From Hoeflea algicola (GTDB lineage Bacteria > Pseudomonadota > Alphaproteobacteria > Rhizobiales > Rhizobiaceae): a stretch of DNA of 64,000 nt. Positions 40,118 to 49,715 of the stretch are shown in pieces. The notes under the pieces are model-generated. The model ran no database searches, was not told where the DNA came from, and saw only the letters and a program-made list of their open reading frames with translations. Positions within the stretch are counted from its first letter, which is position 1, and every line of letters begins with the position of its first letter. A program made the translations under genes and the position numbers. The DNA is taken from positions 1,116,001 through 1,180,000 of the forward strand of contig NZ_JAOVZR010000001.1 in NCBI RefSeq assembly GCF_026619415.1, in the 5' to 3' direction.

Positions 40118-43100
40118 TCATTGCCTGAATTCGAAAATCGAACGGAACACGCCCGGCGCAATCACCGACAGCGGGTTGACCTCAAGCAATGGCGATGCGG
40201 TTTTCCCGGCCAGCCGGAACGTAATGCCGATCAGGCCACGATCCCGGCCATTGCCCAGAAAAATGCCGATCAACGGCAATTCGCTGAACAGACGGTTGAC
40301 CCCATAGGCAGGCATGAAGGTGCCGGTCAGGTCGATCAGGCCCTTCGCGTCATAGATCTTGCCCTGGAAAGAAGCGCCGATCTGCGGCCCACGCACCACG
40401 CCCTCGCTGACCCGCAATTCGCCATTGCCGGAAACCACCTTGGCGTTGGCCACTTCAAAGCGCGCTTCCGAGACATCGATATCAGCCTTCACCGCGTCGC
40501 GCAGACTGCGGCCGTCCTTCTTGCTCGGGGTCGAAACCAGCGAACTCAACCGCGGCTCGCCAACCACCACGAAATTCCGGATATCGATCGCACCGCGCCG
40601 CAACGGGCCGCCCTGGCGGGTGAGTCCGACATTGAGCAGGCCGCCGCGAATGCGCGAATACACGCCTGCGAACCGTGCGAAGGCTCCCGCGTCGCCGCTG
40701 GTAACCTTTATCGTTTCATTGGACTTGCCGCCGGAGATCGCGATTACCACCGCTTGCCCGCTTTTTGTGACCGCCTTGAAATCGAACTTTTCAATCTGGC
40801 TTCCCTTGCCCTTGTAGGCGATCACGCCCGATGTCAGTTTTTCATCGGAATATCCGTGCACCGTGTCGACGCTGCCGGAGACCTCGATCTGCACGGCGCC
40901 GGCATCATCGCTGCTGCTCGCCGCAGTCGACTTCGCCAGCGCGATCATCGGCCGCGCATCAAACGATTGACCAGAAAGCGCCACCTTGTAGCCCTTGCCG
41001 TTGCGGCTGATTTTTGCCCGGTAATTGTCGCGCGACGACAGCACCACCTTGGTAAAATCGGCAGATGCCAATTGCCCGCCCTTGATCGAAAGCGCGCCGG
41101 TGGCCTCGAAGCCGTCGCCTGACAAACGCAAATCGTCAAGCCGGGTCAGTCCACCCTTTTCGTGCAAGGCAAAGCGAAGCGTACCAGCGATCCCCTCGCC
41201 CTTGGTCCAGCCTATGCCCGGAACCGTAAGTTCCGCGGGCTTGAGATCGAGCGTGACCAATTGCCTTCCGTCGGTGCCGGTTTCCATAACAAACCCGACC
41301 GGCCCCGAGATCAACGAACTGGTGCCGGGCGCGATCTTCTCGCGGGCTTCCGGGCTCAGCGTCCCCGACAGCTTGCGCTGCCCTTGGACGGTCGAATCGC
41401 CCACCGGCTGTACCACATCGAGCTTCATCGGCGCACCATCGACCAGGGCTTCGGTTTTCAGCTCGGCCTGGGTCGGCGTGACATAAAGACTGCCATCCAT
41501 CTTGGTCAGTAACCGGCCTTCGACCGGTTTGGCGATATCGACTCCGCTCATCTGCAGCTCAACAGTCCATTCCGGCGGTGGCGGTGACTGTTTCGGATCC
41601 AGGCCGAACCGCGCCGTCACCGTCGACGAAATTGTGCCGCTCAAATCTTCCGGCGTCAGACCTATTCGGTCAAGCGCATCAATCGGGTGATAGGTGATCA
41701 ATTCGGCAACGGCGTCGGCTTCGCCACTGACCGACATGGCCAGCTCGGCCATCAGCGGCTGTTGATCGGTTGCCGGGATCGCAAATGTCGCATCGGTGAT
41801 GTCGACTTTCCGCCCAGTGGGGAAAAACGCCGTCGCCGAGGCAACCGTGACGCTGACCTTGGAGCCGCGCAGCTTCATGTGGCCAATCGTGTCGCGCAAG
41901 GGCGGAATGTCGCCGGCGACATTCATGCGCGCCCGCTGGATGTCAAAATCGATCTGCAACTGGTTCTCATTGAAGGTTGCACGCCTGTCAGGCGGAAAAT
42001 GGCCTGCCGGCACAGTCAACTGGATGCGTCCGTTGGTGACCGTCCCGCCATAGAGATTGTTGAGCACCCATTGCCGTGCCTGTTTGCCGACCCAATATGG
42101 CCATAGCTGCTTGACCGCCGCCGTCGTCATGCTGGGCGCTTGCGCCACCAGGTTCATCTCCGGTGACTGACCGTCGACAAAGCGCCACGACGCCGACCCG
42201 AAAAGGCCGCCACGCGCCGAGGCCAGCACCAGTTCTTCAGCAACCAGCAGACGCTTGGCGGCGTCAAACCGGCCAAAGGCCTTACCGTCGAAGGAAATCG
42301 GCGGTTCGTCCGAATCTCCCGGCGCGGCCTGACCGTTCTTGACCACCAGGTCAAACGCAACTCCCTCACCTTTGATCCCACCGACGCTTTCGATCCTGTC
42401 AGCGTCGATCAACCCACCGGTAAACGGCATCACCGTCTCGCCGACCCGGATCCGTGAAGGTGTGATTTCGATCTTCTCCATTGCCGGCATGTAAGCAAGA
42501 TTGACGCGCGCCTCGCTCAATTCCGCTTCAATCCCGCCCAGGATGATGGTGCCACCTGATGTGGTCACGGTGGCATTGAGCGCCGGCTGACTATCGACCC
42601 CGCCGCGCGTTGCCTCAAAAGCAACAAAAATCTCAGAGCTCACCCCATTGCGGCGTTCAACACGGCCGTTGGTTTGCAGGTCAATGGCGAGACCATCGAT
42701 TTCGCCGCTGATCTCGGAAAGCCCTGCACCGATGCCCTCGGCGCTGGCCATGCCACGCACGGCAATCGAGCGGCCGGCGCGGATCAGGTCCGCTTCAATC
42801 CCGTAATGTTGCCCGTCAATTCGCTGTACTGACGCCTGTTCGACCGTGATCAGCGCCCCCGATCCCGATATCCTGACATCGGAAAACCGGAACATCCCGG
42901 CGTCGACCCCTTCGACCCGCGCAGCAATCTCGTTGAGGGCAACGAACATTTCCTCGATTGCCGACCCGGTGGAATCGACGCGAAATCCGGCAAGGTCGGC
43001 GATATCGAACCCGCCGCGTTCCGGAGCGACCAGACCAACACCGGCAATATCGACGGATTTGACGACGACCCTGCCCGACAGCAGCGCGATCGGGTCAAGC

Positions 43101-43507
43101 GCAATCAACACCCTGTCGATCCGGTTGGGCGCCTTGGCGCTGTCGAGCGGCGCGATCACCACATCGCGGGCCTCGAGCGCAATCTCGCCGCGCGACGTCA
43201 TACGCACTCCGGCCGATCCCATTTCCGCCCGGTTCTGCGAACCCACCGCCCGGGCCAGCGCAGCCTGGGCCTGATCGCGCACGAACCCGTCGGCTAATCC
43301 CGCCTCCAGTGCTGCCAGGCCCAACCCCATCAGCACCACCAATCCGACTGCAATTCCGGCAAACCAGACAAACAGGCTCCAGCGTCGGCTGCGATGCCTC
43401 GATGCACGCAGCACGATCCGGTCCTCGGCGACGGAGGAAGGCATCTCGTGCAAGGCGGCAATATCGCGTTTTTTGAAACGAAGCTTGGTGATCAGGTGAT
43501 CCGGCAT
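40118..43507 (-). CDS. AsmA/YhdP-like (DUF3971) envelope protein
   Basis: 1129-aa protein with one N-terminal membrane helix (about residues 46-68) and a very long periplasmic beta-rich region. The end resembles the AsmA C-terminal domain (GLIDLTGTFMPAYGVNRLF). Proteins of this type are bridge-like lipid-transport factors that carry phospholipids towards the outer membrane. It is convergent with tyrS and divergent from the peroxiredoxin gene. Assignment to the YhdP/DUF3971 branch is by length and layout. Confidence 0.85.
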   Translation of the reverse strand: MPDHLITKLRFKKRDIAALHEMPSSVAEDRIVLRASRHRSRRWSLFVWFAGIAVGLVVLMGLGLAALEAGLADGFVRDQAQAALARAVGSQNRAEMGSAGVRMTSRGEIALEARDVVIAPLDSAKAPNRIDRVLIALDPIALLSGRVVVKSVDIAGVGLVAPERGGFDIADLAGFRVDSTGSAIEEMFVALNEIAARVEGVDAGMFRFSDVRISGSGALITVEQASVQRIDGQHYGIEADLIRAGRSIAVRGMASAEGIGAGLSEISGEIDGLAIDLQTNGRVERRNGVSSEIFVAFEATRGGVDSQPALNATVTTSGGTIILGGIEAELSEARVNLAYMPAMEKIEITPSRIRVGETVMPFTGGLIDADRIESVGGIKGEGVAFDLVVKNGQAAPGDSDEPPISFDGKAFGRFDAAKRLLVAEELVLASARGGLFGSASWRFVDGQSPEMNLVAQAPSMTTAAVKQLWPYWVGKQARQWVLNNLYGGTVTNGRIQLTVPAGHFPPDRRATFNENQLQIDFDIQRARMNVAGDIPPLRDTIGHMKLRGSKVSVTVASATAFFPTGRKVDITDATFAIPATDQQPLMAELAMSVSGEADAVAELITYHPIDALDRIGLTPEDLSGTISSTVTARFGLDPKQSPPPPEWTVELQMSGVDIAKPVEGRLLTKMDGSLYVTPTQAELKTEALVDGAPMKLDVVQPVGDSTVQGQRKLSGTLSPEAREKIAPGTSSLISGPVGFVMETGTDGRQLVTLDLKPAELTVPGIGWTKGEGIAGTLRFALHEKGGLTRLDDLRLSGDGFEATGALSIKGGQLASADFTKVVLSSRDNYRAKISRNGKGYKVALSGQSFDARPMIALAKSTAASSSDDAGAVQIEVSGSVDTVHGYSDEKLTSGVIAYKGKGSQIEKFDFKAVTKSGQAVVIAISGGKSNETIKVTSGDAGAFARFAGVYSRIRGGLLNVGLTRQGGPLRRGAIDIRNFVVVGEPRLSSLVSTPSKKDGRSLRDAVKADIDVSEARFEVANAKVVSGNGELRVSEGVVRGPQIGASFQGKIYDAKGLIDLTGTFMPAYGVNRLFSELPLIGIFLGNGRDRGLIGITFRLAGKTASPLLEVNPLSVIAPGVFRSIFEFRQ

Positions 43508-43633
43508 GAGGGTTTTGCGGGCATCTTTCTGCTGATTGCTGATTCTGCTGGACTGTCCGGCTTGTGTTTATATACCGCCTCGGGGCAGGGTCACTCGCAA
43601 ATGATCCCACGTAAGTGATGAAAGGTTTTCAAT

Positions 43634-44101
43634 ATGAGCGAACTCATCGAAGGCAGTTTGGCGCCGCACTTTGATTTGCCACGCGATGGCGGCAAAAACG
43701 TGTCGCTGGGCGGATTGGCCGGCAACACGGTGGTGCTGTATTTCTACCCCAAGGACGACACCAGTGGCTGCACAGTGGAAGCAATCGACTTCACCGCGCT
43801 CGCCGGTGAATTTGCCAAGGCCGGCGCGGTCGTGATCGGCGTTTCGCCTGACCCGGTCAAGGCCCATGACAAGTTCATCGCCAAGCATGACCTCGGCGTG
43901 ATTCTGGCTTCCGACGAAGAAAAAACGGTGCTCGAAGCCTACGGGGTCTGGAAGGAAAAGAGCATGTATGGCCGCAAATATATGGGCGTCGAGCGCTCGA
44001 CTTTCGTCATTACCGCCGATGGTCGCATTGCCAGGATCTGGCGCAAGGTCAAGGTGCCGGGGCATGCACAGGAAGTACTCGATGTCGTCAAGGCATTATG
44101 A
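43634..44101 (+). CDS. bcp: Bcp/PrxQ-type peroxiredoxin with a single cysteine
   Basis: 155-aa thiol peroxidase reducing hydroperoxides. The peroxidatic Cys is C46 in YPKDDTSGCTVEA. The position five residues later, a resolving Cys in E. coli Bcp, is Ile here, and no other Cys exists in the protein, so it must work by a 1-Cys mechanism with an external thiol. It overlaps the next gene (start at 44098). Confidence 0.95.
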   Translation: MSELIEGSLAPHFDLPRDGGKNVSLGGLAGNTVVLYFYPKDDTSGCTVEAIDFTALAGEFAKAGAVVIGVSPDPVKAHDKFIAKHDLGVILASDEEKTVLEAYGVWKEKSMYGRKYMGVERSTFVITADGRIARIWRKVKVPGHAQEVLDVVKAL

Positions 44102-44949
44102 GAATCGCCAGTAACACCAAATCGATGATGGACACCCCTCTCCTGTCACTCCGGGACGGCGCCTCGCGCGCCATTCGTGCCGCCAATCTGGATGAAAAGA
44201 CCGAACTGACCCAGGATGTCGCCCGGCGTTGGCACGAACGGCGCCTGTCGTTACGCTCACCGCTGGACACACTTCCGCCGGACCGGCCCGGCCGCCCCGA
44301 CAAGCCGGTTCTGGTGGCGCCAACCCAGGTAGTACGACGCTCGCTGCATTCGCCACGCGGCCGGATTGCGTTGCTCCATGCCATCGCCCATATCGAGCTC
44401 AACGCTGTCGATCTGGCGCTGGATATCGTCGGGCGTTTTGCTGCGGCGCCGATGCCGCAAAGCTTTTTTGATGGCTGGATGCAAGTCGCTTACGAAGAAG
44501 CCAAGCATTTCAAGTTGGTACGCGAGCGTCTTCGCGCGCTGGATGCCGATTATGGCGACATGCCGGCCCATGATGGCCTCTGGCAGGCAGCCCATGACAC
44601 GCGCAACGACCTGACCGCACGGCTCGCCGTGGTGCCGCTGATTCTGGAAGCCCGCGGGCTCGACGTGACCCCTTCGCTGCGCGCAAAAATGCGCGAGGCC
44701 GGCGACCACGACAGTGCCGCAGTCCTGGACATCATCTACGAAGATGAAAAGAAACATGTGGCGATCGGCGCCAAATGGTTCCGCTTTCTCTGCGCCAGGC
44801 AGGGCAAGGATGCGGCCCGGACATTTCATGAATTGGTCCGCGCCAATTTCCGCGGTGGCCTGAAACCGCCCTTCAACGACCTCGCCCGCGCCGCAGCCGG
44901 GCTGACCCCGACCTTCTACCGGACACTTTCGAGCCAAAACATGTCCTGA
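44098..44949 (+). CDS. DUF455 ferritin-like protein
   Basis: 283-aa protein of the DUF455 family, a four-helix ferritin-like fold. Metal-ligand-like residues appear in AIAHIELNAVDLAL, AYEEAKHFKLVRERL and YEDEKKHVAIGAKWF. No enzyme activity is established for the family. The start overlaps the end of the peroxiredoxin gene by 4 bp (ATGAG), so the two are translationally coupled and may share an oxidative-stress role. Confidence 0.9.
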   Translation: MRIASNTKSMMDTPLLSLRDGASRAIRAANLDEKTELTQDVARRWHERRLSLRSPLDTLPPDRPGRPDKPVLVAPTQVVRRSLHSPRGRIALLHAIAHIELNAVDLALDIVGRFAAAPMPQSFFDGWMQVAYEEAKHFKLVRERLRALDADYGDMPAHDGLWQAAHDTRNDLTARLAVVPLILEARGLDVTPSLRAKMREAGDHDSAAVLDIIYEDEKKHVAIGAKWFRFLCARQGKDAARTFHELVRANFRGGLKPPFNDLARAAAGLTPTFYRTLSSQNMS

Positions 44950-45070
44950 ACAGCGGTCCGGTCCGCTGTTCCCGGTATAACGGACATGCATCTCAAACGT
45001 TTATTAACCTTAACAGGGTGTAATCGTCCTCGAACATTCAACGGCAACCCGTTTTGACGAGGATTATTGC

Positions 45071-46372
45071 GTGTCGCAAAGGCAGGACAGCCGCACTTTC
45101 GGCAAACGGCAAAAACAGGCCCACACGATCATTTTCGCCAGTGGCGAAAGCATTCGTCACATTACCATTCGCCCATGGATTGCCGGGCTGTGCATGTCGC
45201 TGCTCGGCGTCATGGCTATCGGCTATCTCGCTGCCACCTCCTATCTGGTGCTGCGCGACGATCTGATTGGCGCCTCGATGGCACGACAGGCCCGCATGCA
45301 GCACGCCTATGAAGACAGAATTGCCGCCCTGCGTTCGCAAGTCGATCACGTCACCAGCCGGCAATTGCTTGACCAGCAATTGATGGAAAACAAGGTCGCT
45401 GAACTGGTCGCACGCCAGGAAGCCTTGAGTGACCGCAATGGCAAGCTCGGCCCCCTGCTCGATCGGGTCGGCTCGCTTCAGCAACAGGTCCCGGTTCCCG
45501 TTCCCAACCCCGAAAAGCAGGCTGCGCTGACGCCAGCGTCAACCAAGACGTTGCGTCTGGCAAGTCTGGCGCCGCGTTCTCGCGTTCTCGCCGATCCGGT
45601 AGCCGCCAGGATCAATCCGCTGGCTTACACGGGCAGCACCGAAACCGCCGGGGCTGAATCGGTCAGCGACCGCGCCGACCGGATTTTCTCTCACGTCACC
45701 CTGTCGCTTAAATCGATCGAGCGCAGCCAGATCGAGAAAATGCAGGGTCTCGCCATCAACGCCTACGAAACCGCCTCGGAAATTGGCGAAGCGATCAAAT
45801 CCACCGGCCTGCCGGTTCCCGAGGCCGAAGACAATGCCGTGGGTGGCCCTTTTGTCCGCCCCAACGATCCCAAGGCGTTTGAAACCACGCTTGACGATCT
45901 CGACCAGGCCCTTGGCCGGCTCGATGAAATGCGTCTGCTGGTTCGCAAGCTGCCGGTGTCCACTCCGATTGACACCATGGAAATCACCTCGCGTTTTGGA
46001 AACCGCAAGGATCCGTTCCTGGGCAAGCTGGGGTTCCATGGCGGTATTGATTTCAGGGCGCCGAGCGGAACCCCTGTACGCGCTGCCGGCTCAGGTGTCG
46101 TCATTCGCGCCGGACGCAGCGGCGGCTATGGCAAGATGGTCGAGATCGATCACGGCAACGGCATCACCACCCGCTACGCGCATCTCTCCAAGGTGCTGGT
46201 CAAACAGGGTGACCGGGTGACAAGCGGCACCCGCATTGGCAAGGCCGGCTCCACCGGCCGTTCCACCGGGCCACATCTGCATTACGAGGTTCGCCGCAAT
46301 GGCAAGCCGGTGGACCCGATGCGCTTCGTCAAAACCGCCAATATCCTCAGGCCGTTACTGGCTTCCAATTAG
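45071..46372 (+). CDS. M23-family peptidoglycan endopeptidase, membrane-anchored
   Basis: 433-aa envelope protein starting with GTG (no better ATG fits). One membrane helix lies at about residues 36-58 (GLCMSLLGVMAIGYLAATSY), then a coiled coil (about 75-145), a linker, and the C-terminal LytM/M23 domain. The domain's zinc ligands are visible in FHGGIDFRAP and GPHLHYEVR. M23 proteins cut peptide crosslinks or activate amidases. Confidence 0.93.
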   Translation: MSQRQDSRTFGKRQKQAHTIIFASGESIRHITIRPWIAGLCMSLLGVMAIGYLAATSYLVLRDDLIGASMARQARMQHAYEDRIAALRSQVDHVTSRQLLDQQLMENKVAELVARQEALSDRNGKLGPLLDRVGSLQQQVPVPVPNPEKQAALTPASTKTLRLASLAPRSRVLADPVAARINPLAYTGSTETAGAESVSDRADRIFSHVTLSLKSIERSQIEKMQGLAINAYETASEIGEAIKSTGLPVPEAEDNAVGGPFVRPNDPKAFETTLDDLDQALGRLDEMRLLVRKLPVSTPIDTMEITSRFGNRKDPFLGKLGFHGGIDFRAPSGTPVRAAGSGVVIRAGRSGGYGKMVEIDHGNGITTRYAHLSKVLVKQGDRVTSGTRIGKAGSTGRSTGPHLHYEVRRNGKPVDPMRFVKTANILRPLLASN

Positions 46373-46681
46373 ACCTTTTCCAGACATTGGCCAATCCACG
46401 CCGATGCAAGGCAAGGCGATTTGTGCGTCAGACAAACCGATAGGTCATCGGCGAAGGAAGTGAAGTACTGTGGGCCAATAGCAACACGGTGCCGCCTTCA
46501 ATGCTTCCGCAACCTTGAAATAGCGGTTTAATCAACCAAATGTGGGTTAGGTGCCACCGCCGCCAGATGGCGGCTTTTCTTGACTTTGTGGCGCGTAACG
46601 ACTAAGCGAAACCCACAGGGATCGTGCACAGCGCGCCATCCCGTGCATCGTCGCACACTCCGAAACGGAAACCGTTCCCAA
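46373..46681 (+). promoter_or_regulatory. Leader region of the DEAD-box helicase gene with an internal terminator-like hairpin
   Basis: About 310 bp without a gene. It contains a GCCGCC/GGCGGC hairpin with AGAT loop (46559-46574) followed by TTTTCTT, a typical intrinsic terminator. It lies 108 bp before the helicase start. It may end the upstream M23 transcript, end a small RNA, or be an attenuator in the helicase leader. Confidence 0.55.
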
Positions 46682-48232
46682 TTGACCACTTTTGCTGACC
46701 TTGGCTTAAGCCAAAAAGTATTGTCCGCCGTCACAGACGCAGGCTACACGATCCCCACCCCGATTCAGGCGGGTGCAATCCCCCCGGCGCTCGAACGGCG
46801 CGACATTCTCGGCATCGCCCAGACCGGTACTGGCAAGACTGCCGGTTTCGTTCTGCCTATGCTGACCATGCTCGAACGTGGCCGGGCGCGCGCGCGGATG
46901 CCGCGTACACTGATCATCGAACCAACGCGCGAACTCGCTGCGCAGGTCCATGAGAATTTCGAGAAATACGGCAAGAACCATCGCCTCAACATCGTTCTGC
47001 TGATCGGCGGCGTCTCCTTTGACGAGCAGGATCGCAAGCTTGAGCGTGGCGCCGACGTGCTGATCGCCACCCCGGGCCGACTGCTCGACCACACCGAGCG
47101 CGGCAAGCTCTTGATGACTGGCGTCGAATTGCTGGTCATCGACGAAGCCGACCGGATGCTCGACATGGGCTTCATTCCCGACATCGAGCGGATCGTCAAA
47201 CTCATTCCCTTTACCCGCCAGACCCTGTTTTTTTCGGCCACCATGCCGTCGGAAATCCAGAAGCTCGCCGACAAGTTCCTGCAGAACCCAGTTCGCGTTG
47301 AAGTGGCGCCGCCCTCCTCCACCGCAGCCACCGTGGTGCAGCGGCTTGTTGCCTGCAGCGGCAAGGATTTCGAAAAGCGCGAACGCCTGCGCGAGTTGAT
47401 CCGCGCCCAGACCGATTTGAAGAACGCGATTATCTTCTGCAATCGCAAACGCGATGTAGCCGATCTGTTCAAATCACTGGAAAAGCACGGATTTTCCGTG
47501 GGCGCCCTGCATGGCGACATGGACCAGCGCTCGCGTACCAACATGTTGCAGGGCTTCAAGGACAACGAGATCACCCTTTTGGTGGCCTCCGATGTCGCCG
47601 CTCGCGGCCTCGACATCCCCGATGTCAGCCATGTCTTCAATTTCGACGTGCCGATCCACGCCGAGGATTATGTCCACCGGATCGGCCGCACCGGCCGCGC
47701 CGGTCGCGCAGGCGCTGCCTTCACCATGGTCTCCAAGCGTGATGGCAAATATATCGACGCCATCACCAAGCTGATCACCCAGGACATCGAATGGCTCGAC
47801 GGCAAGGAAGCGGTCGCTTCTGCTGACGGCGACGCTGACGAGGCACCGCGCCGCGGCCGTCGTGGCGAAAGCAAGTCACCCTCGCGCCGCAGCGGACGCG
47901 ACGACAAGCGGCCACGCGGCGACAAGGCCGAGGTTGAAGTCGTCAAGGAACAGCCCGAAGCCGCGCAGGCAAGCAACGAAGAGGCACCAGTTGCTGCTGC
48001 CGTGCAGGCCAGCGACAATGTCAACGAAGCCCCCGCACCTGTACAGGAAGCACGGGAACCGCGCCGTCCGCGTCAGGAGCGCGATCAGCCGCGCCAGTCT
48101 GCGCAAAAATCTCCGGCGCCTGCCAATGACGACCGCCATCGCCGCGGCCGTCAGAATGATGATCGCGATCCGACACCGGTTGGCTTCGGCGACGAAATTC
48201 CGGCATTCATGATGATTGGCGCCAGCCAGTAA
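46682..48232 (+). CDS. DEAD-box ATP-dependent RNA helicase
   Basis: RNA helicase acting in ribosome assembly or RNA decay. Motifs: Q motif PTPIQAGAIP, motif I AQTGTGKT, Ia PTRELAAQ, Ib TPGRLLDH, II DEADRMLD, III SATMP, V VAARGLDI, VI HRIGRTGRAGR. The last 130 residues are a basic, low-complexity RGG-like tail. I start it at TTG 46682 (MTTFADLGLSQKVL) where family similarity begins; the frame is open to 46580 but upstream residues are not helicase-like. About 516 aa. Confidence 0.93.
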   Translation: MTTFADLGLSQKVLSAVTDAGYTIPTPIQAGAIPPALERRDILGIAQTGTGKTAGFVLPMLTMLERGRARARMPRTLIIEPTRELAAQVHENFEKYGKNHRLNIVLLIGGVSFDEQDRKLERGADVLIATPGRLLDHTERGKLLMTGVELLVIDEADRMLDMGFIPDIERIVKLIPFTRQTLFFSATMPSEIQKLADKFLQNPVRVEVAPPSSTAATVVQRLVACSGKDFEKRERLRELIRAQTDLKNAIIFCNRKRDVADLFKSLEKHGFSVGALHGDMDQRSRTNMLQGFKDNEITLLVASDVAARGLDIPDVSHVFNFDVPIHAEDYVHRIGRTGRAGRAGAAFTMVSKRDGKYIDAITKLITQDIEWLDGKEAVASADGDADEAPRRGRRGESKSPSRRSGRDDKRPRGDKAEVEVVKEQPEAAQASNEEAPVAAAVQASDNVNEAPAPVQEAREPRRPRQERDQPRQSAQKSPAPANDDRHRRGRQNDDRDPTPVGFGDEIPAFMMIGASQ

Positions 48233-48261
48233 GGCGCTTGAAGCCGAACAACCAGACGACA

Positions 48262-48294
48262 AAGCCGCCCGCATTCGTGCCGGCGGCTTTTTTT
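48262..48294 (+). terminator. Intrinsic terminator after the DEAD-box helicase
   Basis: AAGCCGCC / GGCGGCTT stem with a 12-nt loop, directly followed by a run of T, 30 bp past the stop codon. Confidence 0.88.
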
Positions 48295-48375
48295 GCGCGC
48301 GACCACAGCATCGCCTGCCACCCCGGGCTGAATAGCATTGGGGCCGCTGTCCGGGTTCCGGCCAGGCCGTGAAAC

Positions 48376-49329
48376 TCAGACCACCAGCCGCGGCTGGCCC
48401 TCATTTAACGGGTCCAGGGTCTCCGCAATCAACTCGCGTAGCCAACGATGATCCGGCGCCGCCGTTGAGCGCTTGTGCCAGACCATTGTCAACAGTACCG
48501 CTTCAACCGGCATTGGCGCCTGATAGATGCTCAAGCCCGCTTTGGGCGCAACCCGTTGCGCCAGGCGATGCGGCAGCAGCGCGATCAGATCGGATTCACT
48601 GACCGCGCGGTAGACGCCTGAAAACACCGGCATCGTCATCACCACCCGCCGTTCCCGACCGATATCGTCCAGCGCTTTATCACCCATCGCCCTGAGTTTG
48701 CCCTCGGGGGAAAACAGGATATGACCAAGATCACAAAACAAATCGATCGGGATCACATCGCCAGGCATCAAACCAGCCTGCCTGAGCCGCGGATGGCGTT
48801 GCCGGGCAATGACCGAGAAATTCGACCAGAACACCGGTTGCTTCTCCACCCAGTCAGGCACCGGTCTATCCGGGATCAGAGCGATGTCGACTTCGTAGCG
48901 CTCCAGTCTTTCGACGTAATTGTCCGGCACCAGATCCACCAGTTGCACGCGGATACCCGGCGCCCGTCTGGAAACCTGATCCGCCAACCGCGGCATCAGC
49001 AGTTCGGCGAAAAAATCGCTACCCGAAATCTTGAAATCGGTGGTCGCCACCATCGGGTCGAACTGTTTCGGACGGGCAAACAGCGCCTCGATGTTGTCGA
49101 GAGCCTCGCGCAGTGGAATTTCGATGGACCGCGCGTAATCGGTGGGTTCAAGTCCCTGCCCGCGCCGCAGGAACAACTCATCGCCAAGCACCAAGCGCAA
49201 CCGCCCCAGAGCTGCCGACACCGCCGGCTGCGACAAGCCGATGCGTTGCCCGGCGCGCACCGTCGATCCCTCGCGCAGCAAGGCGTCGAGTACTCGCATC
49301 AGGTTCAGATCGAAGGTCAATAAATTCAT
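48376..49329 (-). CDS. LysR-family transcriptional regulator
   Basis: 317-aa regulator. I start it at the ATG at 49329 (MNLLTFDLNLMRVLDALLRE), the canonical LysR N-terminus; 69 further codons upstream are unlike the family. The HTH is at about residues 18-45 (GSTVRAGQRIGLSQPAVSAA). The remainder is the effector-binding domain. NodD/NahR-type features (TTDFKISGSDFF, AVSESDLIALLP) are visible. It is divergent from the small genes at 49445, which are its likely targets. Confidence 0.92.
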   Translation of the reverse strand: MNLLTFDLNLMRVLDALLREGSTVRAGQRIGLSQPAVSAALGRLRLVLGDELFLRRGQGLEPTDYARSIEIPLREALDNIEALFARPKQFDPMVATTDFKISGSDFFAELLMPRLADQVSRRAPGIRVQLVDLVPDNYVERLERYEVDIALIPDRPVPDWVEKQPVFWSNFSVIARQRHPRLRQAGLMPGDVIPIDLFCDLGHILFSPEGKLRAMGDKALDDIGRERRVVMTMPVFSGVYRAVSESDLIALLPHRLAQRVAPKAGLSIYQAPMPVEAVLLTMVWHKRSTAAPDHRWLRELIAETLDPLNEGQPRLVV

Positions 49330-49444
49330 GAGGCAAATACCTGCCATATGAACAAACGATTTCGAATATGAGTACATCCGACTTAGGCTGTAATCAATCG
49401 AAACCATTTTCGTACCCAGCCAGCCACGCGTTCCAGAGAAAACG

Positions 49445-49699
49445 ATGACCACGCATATTCCTGGTGCCGATGCCATTAAATGGCTGCAGACGCGCACCCA
49501 AACGATATTTGATGGCAAGACCGGCGACGGCGTCACGTCGGTTACCTATTCCACCCTATTTGCCAGATCGCCCCAATTCGAGCCCGTCGGCCGTGTCCAT
49601 CATGAAGCCAATACGGTGGGGATATGCGCTCAGGCCTTGATAGCACCGGCCGATCTCGCTGGAGTTTTACCGGTACGCGGCTCGAACACACAAATATAA
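49445..49699 (+). CDS. Small hypothetical protein divergent from the LysR gene
   Basis: 84-aa frame starting MTTHIPGADAIKWLQTRTQT, preceded by AGAGAA about 6 bp upstream. No membrane segment, cysteine cluster or recognised domain. It fills the space between the LysR gene and the membrane protein at 49716, and it may be a real target gene or chance. Confidence 0.35.
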   Translation: MTTHIPGADAIKWLQTRTQTIFDGKTGDGVTSVTYSTLFARSPQFEPVGRVHHEANTVGICAQALIAPADLAGVLPVRGSNTQI

Positions 49700-49715
49700 C
49701 CAAGGAGGGAAGACC

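Noticed and set aside
40028..41122. 364-codon plus-strand frame opposite the AsmA-like gene
   Set aside because: Composition and position mark it as an antisense shadow of the 1129-aa gene.
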